Position numbers and translations under genes: made by a program
The notes under the pieces: model-generated
Told to the model about the DNA's origin: nothing
The model's input: only the letters and a program-made list of their open reading frames with translations
Database searches by the model: none
Source: Ignavibacteria bacterium RIFCSPLOWO2_12_FULL_56_21
GTDB lineage: Bacteria > Bacteroidota > Ignavibacteria > UBA10030
DNA length: 47,930 bases
Direction of reading: 5' to 3'
Assembly (NCBI GenBank): GCA_001802945.1
Contig: MHAK01000006.1
Span: 1 to 47,930 of the forward strand
Shown: piece by piece, positions 1 through 8,650 of the stretch
How positions within the stretch are numbered: position 1 is the stretch's first letter
Layout: each line of letters begins with the position of its first letter

Positions 1-570
1 GACGTTGCCGTGCTGATGCTCACGTTCCTGCTGACGGTCCTCATCGATCTGACGGTCGCGATCCAGGTAGGCGTTGTCCTCGCCGCTTTCCTCTTCCTCC
101 AGCGTATGTCCGATGTGACGCAGGTCGGTCTGATCACGAAGGAACTCAAGAGCGAAGAAACGGACGAAGATGGAGATGACTCGCTGTCGCTGGACCGGCG
201 GAAGGTCCCGGAAGGCGTAGAGGTATTCGAGATCCAGGGATCGCTGTTCTTCGGGGCTGTCGAGCAGTTCAAGGACGCCGTACGTCAGGTGGAAAGCCCT
301 CCGAGCGTCCTCATCGTCCGCATGCGGTTCGTCTTCGCCATCGACGCATCCGGCATTCGCGTACTCGAAGAACTGCTGGCCGACTCCTGGAGGAAAGGGA
401 CGAAAGTCATACTTTCAGGCGTTCATGCCCAGCCCATGGTCGCCCTCGAGCGCGCGGGTATGCTGATGCAGGTCGGCGAGATCAATCTCGCGGGGAACAT
501 CGACCTAGCCTTGCAGAGGGCCGAGGAAATTTTGAAGGAACAGCATCAACAGTCCACAGCAAAGGTGTAG
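1..570 (+). CDS. SulP-family anion transporter, C-terminal part with STAS domain (5' truncated by window)
   Basis: The reading frame is open from the first base, so the gene starts upstream of the window and only the last 189 residues are seen. They begin with hydrophobic helices (FLLTVLIDLTVAIQVGVV), the last membrane spans of the transporter. A charged linker of about 30 residues rich in Glu and Asp follows, then a STAS domain over roughly the last 115 residues. The STAS loop AIDASGIRVLEEL corresponds to the conserved D-x-S-G region that is a regulatory phosphorylation site in anti-sigma antagonists. SulP proteins move sulfate, bicarbonate or other anions across the inner membrane; the substrate cannot be told from this fragment. 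No terminator is visible before the next gene 58 bases downstream. Confidence 0.88.
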   Translation, partial: DVAVLMLTFLLTVLIDLTVAIQVGVVLAAFLFLQRMSDVTQVGLITKELKSEETDEDGDDSLSLDRRKVPEGVEVFEIQGSLFFGAVEQFKDAVRQVESPPSVLIVRMRFVFAIDASGIRVLEELLADSWRKGTKVILSGVHAQPMVALERAGMLMQVGEINLAGNIDLALQRAEEILKEQHQQSTAKV

Positions 571-628
571 AGAAGGGACCCACCACAACACGTTTATCTA
601 GAACGCACTTCCAGTACCGGAGGAAAGC

Positions 629-2716
629 ATGAAGCGTTCACTGTCCATCCTCGCAGCCGCAGCCCTGACTATGTCCGCATCCGCACAACTGCCGCAGCCC
701 CCTGTCGCAAAGAAGGTTCGCGTGACCGACACACTCCACGGCGATGTTCGCGTCGACGACTACGCATGGATGAAGGTGAAGACGAACCCCGGCGTCGTGG
801 AGTACCTCGAAGCAGAAAATGCGTATATGTCAGCTGTGACAAAGCCGAATGAACAATTTCAGGAGACGATCTATCAGGAGATCATCTCACGGACGAAGCT
901 GACGGACCTCAGCGTTCCCTACCGGAAAGGGAATTACTTCTATTATTCACGGACGCTCGAAGGAAAGCAGTATCCGATCCATTGCCGCAAGAAAGGCTCA
1001 CTCGAAGCTCCGGAAGAGATACTTCTGGAAATGAACCTCATGGCCGAGGGTTTGAAATTTCTGGGCCTGGGAGTATTCAGGGTTAGCGACGACGGGAATC
1101 TTCTCGCGTATTCCCTGGATACGACCGGGTATCGCGTATACGATCTCTCTATCAAGGATCTTCGCACAGGCGAACTGCTGTCCGACCGCATCGGACCCGT
1201 CGTCTCCTTCGAATGGGCAAAGGACAATCGGACGTGTTTCTATGTCAAGGAAGATGCTGCGAAGAGACCGTACAAGATGTTCCGGCATGTCATTGGCAAT
1301 CCATCCGACGACCCCCTGTATGAGGAGAAGGATGCGTTGTACCGTCTCTGGCTCGGAAGATCGTCTGACCGTTCAACGATGATGGCCCTATCAGCCAGCG
1401 CCACGACAACAGAATACCGGACACTCTCCGCGGCTGAACCGCGCGGGGAATTCCTCGTCCTCTTCCCGCGCGAGAACGAGCATGAGTATTATGCGGACAT
1501 CCGCGACGGGGAGTACTTCATCCGTACAAACAAGAACGCGAAGAACTTTCGGCTCGTGACTGCCCCCGTTGCCAACCCGACACAGTGGTCGGAGCTTCTT
1601 CCCCATCGTCCGTCCGTGAAGCTCGAACACGCCGTCCTCTTCAAACAGTTCGCCGTTTTCTACGAGCGAGAGAACGGGCTCACGAAGCTCCGCGTATACG
1701 ACTTCGCAAAGAAGTCCGCCGTCCCGATCAAGTTCCCGGAACCGGTCTACATGGCGGCGCCGGGACAGAACGAGGAGTACACGGCCACGACGTTCAGGTA
1801 TTCCTACCAGTCGTTCATCACGCCGAGTTCGATCTTCGATTATGACGTTCGAACGGGGAAGTCGCAGCTCATGAAGCAGACTGAGGTCCTCGGTGGATAC
1901 GATCCCACGCAGTATGTCTCCGAAAGGATCTTTGCAAAGTCCTCGGACGGCACTCGTGTGCCCATCTCACTCGTATACAAGAAGGGAACGAAGAAGGATG
2001 GCACACATCCGCTTTGGCTGTACGGATACGGCTCGTACGGATCGTCGCTGCCGATCGGCTTCTCCATTCCGAGGCTGAGCTTGCTCGACCGAGGCGTGAT
2101 TTATGCGCAGGCACACATCAGGGGCGGCGGAGACATGGGAGAACAATGGTACGACGACGGGAAGATGATGAAGAAGATGAATACGTTCACTGACTTCATC
2201 GATTGCGCCGACCATCTGGTGAATGAGAAATATACGTCCAGGGACCGGCTTGCCATTCAGGGAGGAAGCGCGGGCGGACTGCTCATCGGCGCGGTCGTGA
2301 ACATGCGTCCCGACATCTGCAAGGTTGCTCACCTCGCCGTCCCCTTCGTTGACGTCATCAACACTATGCTGGATGAATCCCTCCCCCTTACAGTGCAGGA
2401 ATTCCTGGAATGGGGAAATCCTAAGAAGAAGGAAGAATACGAGTACCTCAAGAAATATTGTCCCTATACGAACATCCGGCAGATCGCATATCCCACAATG
2501 CTTATCACGACATCGTTCAATGACAGCCAGGTTGGATACTGGGAGCCGGCAAAGTACACGGCGAAGATGCGCGTCATGCGCTCCGACAAGAACGTGCTCG
2601 TCTTTAAGTGTAACATGGGGGCGGGACACGGAGGAGCTTCGGGCCGGTATGATGCCTTCAAGGAGACGGCATTCAATTATGCGTTCGTGATGTCACAGCT
2701 GGGCATCGTGAAATAG
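629..2716 (+). CDS. ptrB: Secreted prolyl oligopeptidase family (S9A) peptidase, oligopeptidase B-like
   Basis: This is a 695-residue serine peptidase that cleaves short peptides. The N-terminus (MKRSLSILAAAALTMSASAQ) is a signal peptide, so it acts in the envelope, unlike cytoplasmic E. coli protease II. Residues about 25-430 form the beta-propeller and 430-695 the alpha/beta hydrolase domain. The catalytic triad is visible: Ser547 in GGSAGG, Asp632 in the FNDSQV loop and His667 in GAGHGG. The stretch PFVDVINTMLDESLPLT followed by EWGNP is typical of oligopeptidase B, which prefers Arg/Lys at P1. The start is supported by GGAGGAAAGC just upstream. The length is normal for S9A. The closely following MOSC gene (19-base gap) suggests co-transcription without an obvious functional link. 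Confidence 0.93.
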   Translation: MKRSLSILAAAALTMSASAQLPQPPVAKKVRVTDTLHGDVRVDDYAWMKVKTNPGVVEYLEAENAYMSAVTKPNEQFQETIYQEIISRTKLTDLSVPYRKGNYFYYSRTLEGKQYPIHCRKKGSLEAPEEILLEMNLMAEGLKFLGLGVFRVSDDGNLLAYSLDTTGYRVYDLSIKDLRTGELLSDRIGPVVSFEWAKDNRTCFYVKEDAAKRPYKMFRHVIGNPSDDPLYEEKDALYRLWLGRSSDRSTMMALSASATTTEYRTLSAAEPRGEFLVLFPRENEHEYYADIRDGEYFIRTNKNAKNFRLVTAPVANPTQWSELLPHRPSVKLEHAVLFKQFAVFYERENGLTKLRVYDFAKKSAVPIKFPEPVYMAAPGQNEEYTATTFRYSYQSFITPSSIFDYDVRTGKSQLMKQTEVLGGYDPTQYVSERIFAKSSDGTRVPISLVYKKGTKKDGTHPLWLYGYGSYGSSLPIGFSIPRLSLLDRGVIYAQAHIRGGGDMGEQWYDDGKMMKKMNTFTDFIDCADHLVNEKYTSRDRLAIQGGSAGGLLIGAVVNMRPDICKVAHLAVPFVDVINTMLDESLPLTVQEFLEWGNPKKKEEYEYLKKYCPYTNIRQIAYPTMLITTSFNDSQVGYWEPAKYTAKMRVMRSDKNVLVFKCNMGAGHGGASGRYDAFKETAFNYAFVMSQLGIVK

Positions 2717-2735
2717 CAGAACTGAGGAATTCTCG

Positions 2736-3545
2736 TTGAGCATGGATCGGATCTCGGTCACCCGGCTCTTTCTGTATCCCATTAAATCGTGCCGCGGCAT
2801 TGCCGTTCAAACGACACACCTCCACCCCATGGGATTTGACTTCGACCGTCGTTGGATGCTGGTGGACGATGCGAATGTGTTTATCACGCAGCGTACTCAT
2901 CCGCGGCTGGCGACGATCTCTGTCACCATGCACGATGACCGGCTCGAAGTTCTGGCGCCAAGATGTGCCATCCTTCGAGTACCGATAGTGTCATTCGCGA
3001 ATGCTTCGATCGCAGTCCGCATTTGGAAGGACACGCTCGACGCCCATCCCGTGAGCGAAGAGGCGGACAGGTGGTTCTCAGCATATCTCGGCGATTCAGT
3101 ACGCCTCATGCGTATCCCCGAAGGTCCGGTACGCCGCATCGACCCGAAGTTTGGGCGTCCCGACGACCATGTCAGCTTTGCAGACGCATTTCCCCTGTTG
3201 ATCACTTCCGAAGAATCTTTGGAAGCGCTCAACGGACGTCTGACCGCACCGTTGCCGATGGATCGTTTTCGACCGAACATCGTCGTGAGCGGCGGCGGCC
3301 CGTTCGGCGAGGACGGCTGGACTATGCTCCGGCGTCCGAACCTCGAACTCCGTCTTGTCAAACGATGCGCACGATGCGTCACAACGACTGTCGATCAGAA
3401 GACAGGCTCCGTGGGAAAGGAGCCGCTCGCGACGCTTGCGACATTCCGGCGCTCGAAAGACAAGGTGTTCTTTGGTATGAACGCCATTCCGGACAGTTCG
3501 GGCGAAATTTCGGTGGGCGACATGTTCGTTCCGGACCTCGGGTAG
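2736..3545 (+). CDS. MOSC domain protein (YcbX/mARC-like)
   Basis: A 269-residue protein with an N-terminal MOSC_N beta-barrel (residues about 5-115, opening SVTRLFLYPIKSCRGI) and a C-terminal MOSC domain (about 125-265). The region VKRCARCVTTTVDQKTG carries Cys211 and Cys214, where YcbX and mARC proteins bind the molybdenum cofactor. Such proteins reduce N-hydroxylated compounds using electrons from a flavin or ferredoxin partner; no partner domain is fused here, whereas E. coli YcbX carries a 2Fe-2S domain at its end. The TTG at 2736 sits 5-6 bases after GAGGAAT and an ATG two codons later is the alternative. The start of glnD lies 4 bases after the stop, so the two are probably co-translated. 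The exact substrate is unknown. Confidence 0.85.
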   Translation: MSMDRISVTRLFLYPIKSCRGIAVQTTHLHPMGFDFDRRWMLVDDANVFITQRTHPRLATISVTMHDDRLEVLAPRCAILRVPIVSFANASIAVRIWKDTLDAHPVSEEADRWFSAYLGDSVRLMRIPEGPVRRIDPKFGRPDDHVSFADAFPLLITSEESLEALNGRLTAPLPMDRFRPNIVVSGGGPFGEDGWTMLRRPNLELRLVKRCARCVTTTVDQKTGSVGKEPLATLATFRRSKDKVFFGMNAIPDSSGEISVGDMFVPDLG

Positions 3546-3549
3546 CGCC

Positions 3550-6129
3550 ATGAAGCTAAACATTCAAGGCGCCCGGGATAAGGTCATTGCACTGCACAGA
3601 AACCGCAGATCTGGTCTGGCAGTCGTACGAGCACTGACTCAGGCATATGACCGCATCGTCACCGATGTGTTTTCCGCTGTGCCCGGCAGTGCAACGAGTA
3701 CACTCTCCATCGTCGCCCTCGGAGGCTACGGCCGCCGCGAGCTTTGCTTCGCTTCGGATATTGACCTGATGATCCTGGCACCGTCGGAAGGGGCGAAGAG
3801 AGACCAACTGGAAGTCATGCAGGTTTTCTTTCACCGATTACTCGACGAAGGACTCGATATCGGACATTCCTTCCGTACGATCGACGATTGCCTCGACCTT
3901 CGACGCAGCAACCTCGATATCTGGCTGTCACTTCTCGATGCGCGGTTTGTCTGCGGCGACACAACAACATTTCGCCGGTTTTCCCGGAGCGTCCAGACAT
4001 CGGCGATGGAGTCAGATCGTGCTGCGTTCGTTCGGGAACTCCTTGCACTTCAGGACGCCCGGCATGACAAGTACGGGAGATCGTCGAAACTCCTTGAGCC
4101 AAACATCAAGAACAGCGCCGGCGGCCTTCGGGATGTTCAGACGATAGGCTGGATCTTCACCGGTGCGGGTCTCGAGCGGTTCGGCGCTCCGAAGACGAGG
4201 GGGACTCTGGAAAACATCCTTACGTCGCGTTCCGTCCGTGGACTGGTCCCTGCGGGAGTCCCGTCGCGGGCAGTCCGTGCTCTCGACTTCATTCTGCGTG
4301 TCCGGAATGAAATGCATCTGTCGGCCGGAGCTCTCCACGACACCCTTGAATTCAGCACCCAATCGAAGATTGCCGCAAACCTCCGCTATCGGACAACAGC
4401 GACTTCCTCAAGCGTTGAACGATTCATGCGGGACTATTTTGATGCCACCAATTCGATCGCGGAGTTGAGCGCCCGCGTCGGGCTGTGGGCGCGGGACCGC
4501 TGGCTGGGACCTTCCGGCGTTTCGCCCACTCGTCGGATCGGCGACCGGCTCCGGTTGAGGTCAGGAAAGATCGAACTTGCGAAGCCGCGTGCGGAGCTGC
4601 CGTCGACCGTTGTACTCGAGGCGATCCATGCGAGTACAGAGTGCGGGGCAGAATTTAGCTTTCAGCTGGAAGATGCGATCCATCGCCGCCTGCGGCAATT
4701 CCGTCCGCTGCGATCCAAGGAAGAGTCTTCACTATTCCTCGAACTGTTCAAGCTGCATCGCGGTGCGGCGGACAGTCTGCGGCTCATGAACCGTCTCGGC
4801 CTGCTCGAGAGATGGCTTCCCGAATGGCGTCCGCTCGTCCGTTTCTTCCAGCATAATCAGTATCATTTCTATACCGCGGACGAACACACGCTCAATGTCC
4901 TGAGTTCTGCGGAACATCTCCGCGACGAGTCGTCGGCGTTCGGCGAAGCCTGCCGCGCCCTTCCCCGATTCGACACGCTTTCGTTTGCATGTCTCTTCCA
5001 CGACATCGCAAAACCGGACAGGATCGAGGACCACGAAGTCGGCGGTGCGCGCATTGCGGCTGCCGTGCTGCGCCGTCTTGGCGCAAACGACATTGCAGAG
5101 GACGTCGCATTCCTCGTCCGCCACCATCTCTTCATGGAGCAGACCGCATTCCGGAGAAATCTCAGCGACCCTACGACCGTACAGGAATTCGCCTCCCGTT
5201 TTCAACGGCCCGACCTGCTCGATTATCTGTTCGTCCTGACACGCGCCGACCTTTCGTCTGTAAACTCAAATGTCTGGACAGAATGGAAGGCCGCCTTGTT
5301 AACGGAGCTGTATCATAAATCGCGGGCTGTGCTCAGACCTGATGCGGCGGTGTCGCGTCCGCAGCCCTCCACGTCGCTTGTAAGCCGTCTTGAACGGACG
5401 TTCGGGCCCGAAGAACTTGCGGCACATGCGTCGCTCCTTGAATATGACGGCTATCGGACCGCGTTTTCGCCGGACGAGATCGTGGGCCATATACGGACGG
5501 TCTCATCGTTCGACGGCATAGCGGTCCTGGTTCAGCATTGGACGGACGTCACGGAAGTGACGGTGGTGACTCGCGATGCCCCGTTTCTCCTTGCCCGATG
5601 CTGCGGAGTGCTCTCGGCGAACGACGCAAACATCATCGACGCCCAGATCTTTACACGGGACGACGGCATCGTCATCGACAAGTTCCGCGTCGTTGAGGCG
5701 GTGACCCATTCGGTGCTGTCCGAAGAACGATGTCAGAAGATCGGCGAGGATCTTCGTGAGGTGTTCGCGGGACGCACGGACCTCGCACACCTCATCGAAC
5801 GGCACAGGCGAAAATGGAAACGAAAGACCGGGCGCCGCAACCCCAACATTCGGATCGACGTTGAATTTGAGGAACATCCCCTGTTCACGATCATCGACGT
5901 CTTCGGCGCTGATACGCTGGGCTTCCTCTACCGTGTGACGGAAACGATCTCCGGACTCGGCCTGAGCATCCATTTCGCGAAGATTTCGACGCGCGGAGAC
6001 GGGATCGTAGACTCGTTCTATGTGCTGGATAGGAACGGCGGACGCCTGGAAGACGCCAAGCGCAAGGAGGAAGTAAAGCAGAAGATCCTGGTCGTACTGA
6101 GGGAACTGTCGGAATCCACATTGACGTAG
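3550..6129 (+). CDS. glnD: [Protein-PII] uridylyltransferase / uridylyl-removing enzyme
   Basis: An 859-residue bifunctional nitrogen sensor that attaches UMP to PII when glutamine is low and removes it when glutamine is high. Domain order is complete. The nucleotidyltransferase has GGYGRRELCFASDIDLM (Gly58-Asp72, with the D-I-D metal pair at 70-72) and the family motif LEPNIKNSAGGLRDVQ (182-197). The HD hydrolase domain has His446 and His484-Asp485 (ACLFHDIAKPD). Two C-terminal ACT domains lie at about 670-745 and 785-855. The length matches GlnD. No glnB, glnK or amtB gene lies in the window, so the partner must be elsewhere. It starts 4 bases after the MOSC stop. A GC-rich hairpin 70 bases downstream probably ends the transcript. 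Confidence 0.93.
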   Translation: MKLNIQGARDKVIALHRNRRSGLAVVRALTQAYDRIVTDVFSAVPGSATSTLSIVALGGYGRRELCFASDIDLMILAPSEGAKRDQLEVMQVFFHRLLDEGLDIGHSFRTIDDCLDLRRSNLDIWLSLLDARFVCGDTTTFRRFSRSVQTSAMESDRAAFVRELLALQDARHDKYGRSSKLLEPNIKNSAGGLRDVQTIGWIFTGAGLERFGAPKTRGTLENILTSRSVRGLVPAGVPSRAVRALDFILRVRNEMHLSAGALHDTLEFSTQSKIAANLRYRTTATSSSVERFMRDYFDATNSIAELSARVGLWARDRWLGPSGVSPTRRIGDRLRLRSGKIELAKPRAELPSTVVLEAIHASTECGAEFSFQLEDAIHRRLRQFRPLRSKEESSLFLELFKLHRGAADSLRLMNRLGLLERWLPEWRPLVRFFQHNQYHFYTADEHTLNVLSSAEHLRDESSAFGEACRALPRFDTLSFACLFHDIAKPDRIEDHEVGGARIAAAVLRRLGANDIAEDVAFLVRHHLFMEQTAFRRNLSDPTTVQEFASRFQRPDLLDYLFVLTRADLSSVNSNVWTEWKAALLTELYHKSRAVLRPDAAVSRPQPSTSLVSRLERTFGPEELAAHASLLEYDGYRTAFSPDEIVGHIRTVSSFDGIAVLVQHWTDVTEVTVVTRDAPFLLARCCGVLSANDANIIDAQIFTRDDGIVIDKFRVVEAVTHSVLSEERCQKIGEDLREVFAGRTDLAHLIERHRRKWKRKTGRRNPNIRIDVEFEEHPLFTIIDVFGADTLGFLYRVTETISGLGLSIHFAKISTRGDGIVDSFYVLDRNGGRLEDAKRKEEVKQKILVVLRELSESTLT

Positions 6130-6200
6130 CCCCGATAGCACCGTACGTCCATCACCGGGTCTTCCCAACGGTTTCGATTTCCGATTGCGCGTCTTTTGCG

Positions 6201-6221
6201 TCCCGCCGTTTTTTGGCGGGA
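6201..6221 (+). terminator. Hairpin after glnD, probable terminator
   Basis: A perfect 7-bp stem (TCCCGCC / GGCGGGA) encloses a T-rich loop. There is no T-run after the stem, so it may be Rho-assisted or simply a stable 3' end. A similar CGCC-T-rich-GGCGGG hairpin recurs at 17402-17417. Confidence 0.45.
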
Positions 6222-6231
6222 ACTATTCACC

Positions 6232-6251
6232 ACCCTCGACTTCGCTCGGGT
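6232..6251. repeat. Short palindromic element upstream of murI
   Basis: ACCCTCGACTTCGCTCGGGT can fold with ACCC/GGGT plus GA/TC pairs. It resembles the CCTTCGACT-CGCTCAGG type of small interspersed palindrome I recall from intergenic DNA of many environmental bacteria. Only one copy is present in this window. Confidence 0.35.
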
Positions 6252-6312
6252 TGAAATTTACTATGTACCTCATTGTGTCCATGAGGCTTCTCTTCCAACG
6301 ATTCTAACATCT

Positions 6313-7113
6313 ATGGAACTCTCCTCTCGCCCCATTGGCGTTTTTGATTCCGGCATCGGCGGTTTGACGGTAGTCCGCGCGCTCCTGCATCACCTGCCGA
6401 ATGAGAATATCGTCTACTTTGGCGACACGGCGCGTGTGCCGTACGGCTCCAAATCTCCTCAGGTTGTCCGCGAATACGCCCTGCAGGACACGGACGTGCT
6501 TCTACGGCACAACGTCAAAATGATCGTTGTCGCCTGCAACACAGTCTCGGCAGTCGCGCTCGATGTGGTGCAAAAACGGGCGGGTATTCCAGTCGTCGGC
6601 GTGATCATCCCCGGGGCGGAAGCCGCGACGAGGACAACAAAGAACGGGCGCATCGGCATCATTGGCACGCAGGGAACGATCGCGAGCAACGCATACAACA
6701 ACGCGATCCGGACACTCAACCCGGCCGATGAGGTCTTCGGGCAAGCGTGCCCGCTGTTCGTGCCGTTGGCAGAAGAGGGATGGACGGACCACGCCGCTAC
6801 GGAGCTCATTGCAAAACATTATCTTTTCCCTCTTGCGCAGAACAAAATCGACACTCTGGTCCTTGCGTGCACGCACTATCCACTCCTGAAAGACGTGATC
6901 CGTAAGGTCGTACCACAGAACGTCACGCTCATCGATTCAGGGGAGGCGACGGGAAGAACGGTGAAGAAAATGCTCTCCGAAGCAGGTGAACTCAATCCGA
7001 GCTCCATGAATCCAAACCTGCAATTCTTTGTAAGCGATATTCCGTTGAAGTTCTCGGAGGTAGGAGAAAGATTTTTGGGGATGAAATTGGGGAGAGTGCA
7101 ACGTGAGAGTTGA
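6313..7113 (+). CDS. murI: Glutamate racemase
   Basis: A 266-residue enzyme that converts L- to D-glutamate for peptidoglycan synthesis in the cytoplasm. The N-terminus PIGVFDSGIGGLTV is the family signature. The two catalytic cysteines are Cys75 in VVACNT and the later one in LACTHYPLL, with FGDTARVPYG between the start and the first. I chose the ATG at 6313 because homologues begin just before the PIGVFDSG strand. An in-frame ATG at 6196 would add 39 residues of non-conserved sequence that reads through the hairpin after glnD. No convincing Shine-Dalgarno precedes 6313. It stands apart from cell-wall genes, with spacers rich in repeats on both sides. Confidence 0.93.
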   Translation: MELSSRPIGVFDSGIGGLTVVRALLHHLPNENIVYFGDTARVPYGSKSPQVVREYALQDTDVLLRHNVKMIVVACNTVSAVALDVVQKRAGIPVVGVIIPGAEAATRTTKNGRIGIIGTQGTIASNAYNNAIRTLNPADEVFGQACPLFVPLAEEGWTDHAATELIAKHYLFPLAQNKIDTLVLACTHYPLLKDVIRKVVPQNVTLIDSGEATGRTVKKMLSEAGELNPSSMNPNLQFFVSDIPLKFSEVGERFLGMKLGRVQRES

Positions 7114-7123
7114 ACATAAAACG

Positions 7124-7226
7124 TTCCAAATGGCCAAACAGTCTAAACTTTCCAAACTGAAGGGCACAAGAATGTTTGACCTGTATGGAAGGTTTGGCAC
7201 GTTTGGCACGTTTGGCAAATTTGGAC
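7124..7226. repeat. Intergenic word tract with inverted arms (CCAAAC / GTTTGG)
   Basis: The left arm (7124-7158) repeats CCAAA-type words about every 9-10 bases. The right arm (7190-7226) repeats TTTGGCACG words in tandem and is the imperfect reverse complement of the left arm, so the RNA could fold into a long hairpin between murI and the deformylase. It is not coding. Confidence 0.6.
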
Positions 7227-7238
7227 TTTCAACCTGAT

Positions 7239-7760
7239 ATGTCCATCCAGCCAATTCGCCTCTTGGGCGACCCGGTGCTCCGAACAAAGTGCCGGAGCGT
7301 AAAGGTAGCGGGGTCACCCACAGTTCAACAGACGATCGAGGACCTCCGCGACACGCTCAGCGATTTCCGTTCCCGCAAGGGATTTGGACGCGGCATCGCC
7401 GCTCCCCAAATAGGTGTGTCAGAACGTATCATCTTCGTCGATTTCGAGTATTCCGGGCCGCTCATCAACCCAAAGATCCTGGCCCGCAGCAAGGGGATGT
7501 TTGAATTGTGGGATGATTGTTTTTCTTTTCCGGATCTGCTAGTTCGCGTTCGGAGGCACACAGGCATCGAAGTGGTTTTCCTGGACGCCGAGGGGAAGCG
7601 GCAACGGCTGCAAGCGAGAGGAGCGCTCTCCGAGCTCCTCCAACACGAGATTGACCACATTGACGGCATTCTTGCACTTGACAGAGCGATCAGTCCGAGG
7701 CATATTATCCTCAGAAGCGAACTCGGGCGATTCGAGGGCTTGCATCGAAAAGAGCGGTAA
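7239..7760 (+). CDS. Peptide deformylase family protein with variant motif 2
   Basis: A 173-residue metalloenzyme of the deformylase fold. Motif 1 is intact (GRGIAAPQIG) and motif 3 is intact (QHEIDHIDG, with the two His metal ligands and catalytic Glu). Motif 2, usually EGCLS, is DDCFS: the Cys metal ligand is kept, but the Glu-Gly pair is Asp-Asp. Deformylases remove formyl from the initiator methionine in the cytoplasm. With this change it could be the working enzyme or a relative with another substrate. The ATG at 7239 is chosen because homology (IRLLGDPVLR) starts right after it; a start at 7176 would run through the word-repeat tract. No good ribosome site is visible. Confidence 0.82.
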   Translation: MSIQPIRLLGDPVLRTKCRSVKVAGSPTVQQTIEDLRDTLSDFRSRKGFGRGIAAPQIGVSERIIFVDFEYSGPLINPKILARSKGMFELWDDCFSFPDLLVRVRRHTGIEVVFLDAEGKRQRLQARGALSELLQHEIDHIDGILALDRAISPRHIILRSELGRFEGLHRKER

Positions 7761-7776
7761 GCGCAGTTGAAGGAGT

Positions 7777-7847
7777 TCTCCCACGAAGACCACGAAATGT
7801 AGCACTGTTTCGTCTTACAGTATTTTCTTTGTGTCCTTGGTGGGAAA
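7777..7847. repeat. Intergenic inverted pair of CCACGAA-type words
   Basis: TCTCCCACGAAGACCACGAA (from 7777) is mirrored by TTTGTGTCCTTGGTGGGA (ending about 7845), giving an imperfect stem-loop. Related CCACGAA / CACGAA words occur at 19978-20025 and, on the other strand, at 37892-37933. Confidence 0.55.
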
Positions 7848-7892
7848 GCTTATCTTGAATATGAGCTGTAAAAACTCTCTGCAAGGAGCCCT

Positions 7893-8174
7893 ATGAAGCC
7901 GACTGTTCTTACCGAGCACGAAATACGCGACCAGCTTCACAGCATTCCAGGCTGGACCCAATCGCGCAAGGAGATCAGTCGGACGTTCGAACTAAAGGAC
8001 TTCGTCTCGGCTATCGGGTTTGTCACGTCTGTAGCCATCCTCGCAGAACGAGCGGACCATCACCCGGACATCGACATCCGCTGGAACCGAGTCACACTTA
8101 CTCTTTCGACGCACAGTGCGGACGGCCTGACAATAAGAGATTTCGACCTCGCCCGCTCGGTCAATGCGCTATGA
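7893..8174 (+). CDS. phhB: 4a-hydroxytetrahydrobiopterin dehydratase (pterin-4a-carbinolamine dehydratase)
   Basis: A 93-residue protein of normal length for the family. It has the active-site signature AERADHHPDIDIRWNRVTL, with the two adjacent histidines, and the closing strand TLSTHSADGLTIRDFDLA. It dehydrates the 4a-carbinolamine formed by aromatic amino acid hydroxylases; in bacteria without such hydroxylases it has also been linked to pterin or molybdopterin chemistry. No phenylalanine hydroxylase gene is in the window. AAGGAG seven bases before the ATG supports the start. Its end overlaps the next gene by four bases (ATGA), so the two are translationally coupled. Confidence 0.93.
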   Translation: MKPTVLTEHEIRDQLHSIPGWTQSRKEISRTFELKDFVSAIGFVTSVAILAERADHHPDIDIRWNRVTLTLSTHSADGLTIRDFDLARSVNAL

Positions 8175-8482
8175 ATGTGCAGCGCATCGAGCGCCTCCGC
8201 AAGCATCTCGAAGCCGACCCGACCGATCCCTTTACGCAGTACGCCCTCGCTCTCGAATACGACGCGGGTGGCGACACACCTCTGGCCATTCGTACGTTGG
8301 AAGAGCTTGTCGTTCAATCTCCCCGTTATGTTCCCTCCTATCAGCAACTCGGATATCTCTTTCAGAAAACAGGTCAGGCAGACAAGGCATGCGAGATTTT
8401 CAACCGCGGTATTGCCGTGGCCCGGGCGGAGAACGATCTCCACGCTGCCGGCGAAATGCAGGAAGCTTTGGATGAGATGTGA
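8171..8482 (+). CDS. Small tetratricopeptide-repeat protein
   Basis: A 103-residue protein made of two to three TPR helix pairs: DPFTQYALALEYDAGGDTPLAIRTLEE is the first (split here by its two helices) and YVPSYQQLGYLFQKTGQADK the start of the second, with the usual Tyr/Ala/Gly spacing. No signal peptide or membrane segment is seen, so it is probably cytoplasmic and mediates protein contacts. It overlaps phhB by four bases and is likely co-translated. Its partner is unknown. Confidence 0.8.
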   Translation: MNVQRIERLRKHLEADPTDPFTQYALALEYDAGGDTPLAIRTLEELVVQSPRYVPSYQQLGYLFQKTGQADKACEIFNRGIAVARAENDLHAAGEMQEALDEM

Positions 8483-8487
8483 ACCTA

Positions 8488-8580
8488 AAGAACAACTGCC
8501 AAGGGCCAAGAGCCAACTGCCAAACAGGCAATTGCCTATTAACCAACCACCGATTCACATTCGCAATTTAACCAACCCCC
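8488..8580. repeat. Intergenic word tract (CCAACTGCCAA / AACCAAC words)
   Basis: Overlapping near-copies of AACTGCCAA, GCCAAGAGCC and TTAACCAACC occupy the spacer before pyrE. It contains the inverted pair GCCAAACAGGCAATTGCC. It is non-coding in all frames as far as I can judge. Confidence 0.5.
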
Positions 8581-8650
8581 AAGTTCTTTGTAAGTGCCCA
8601 CACTTCTCCGTATTTTCCCTTCGTCTCAATCCTCCAAGCGAAATTCACCA

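Noticed and set aside
1967-2629. Minus-strand frame of 220 codons within the oligopeptidase gene
   Set aside because: Antisense shadow; the plus-strand protein has a complete catalytic triad across the same bases.
8594-8650. Upstream ATG extension of pyrE
   Set aside because: The added 19 residues come from the repeat-rich spacer and match nothing conserved; the GTG at 8651 gives the usual protein length.
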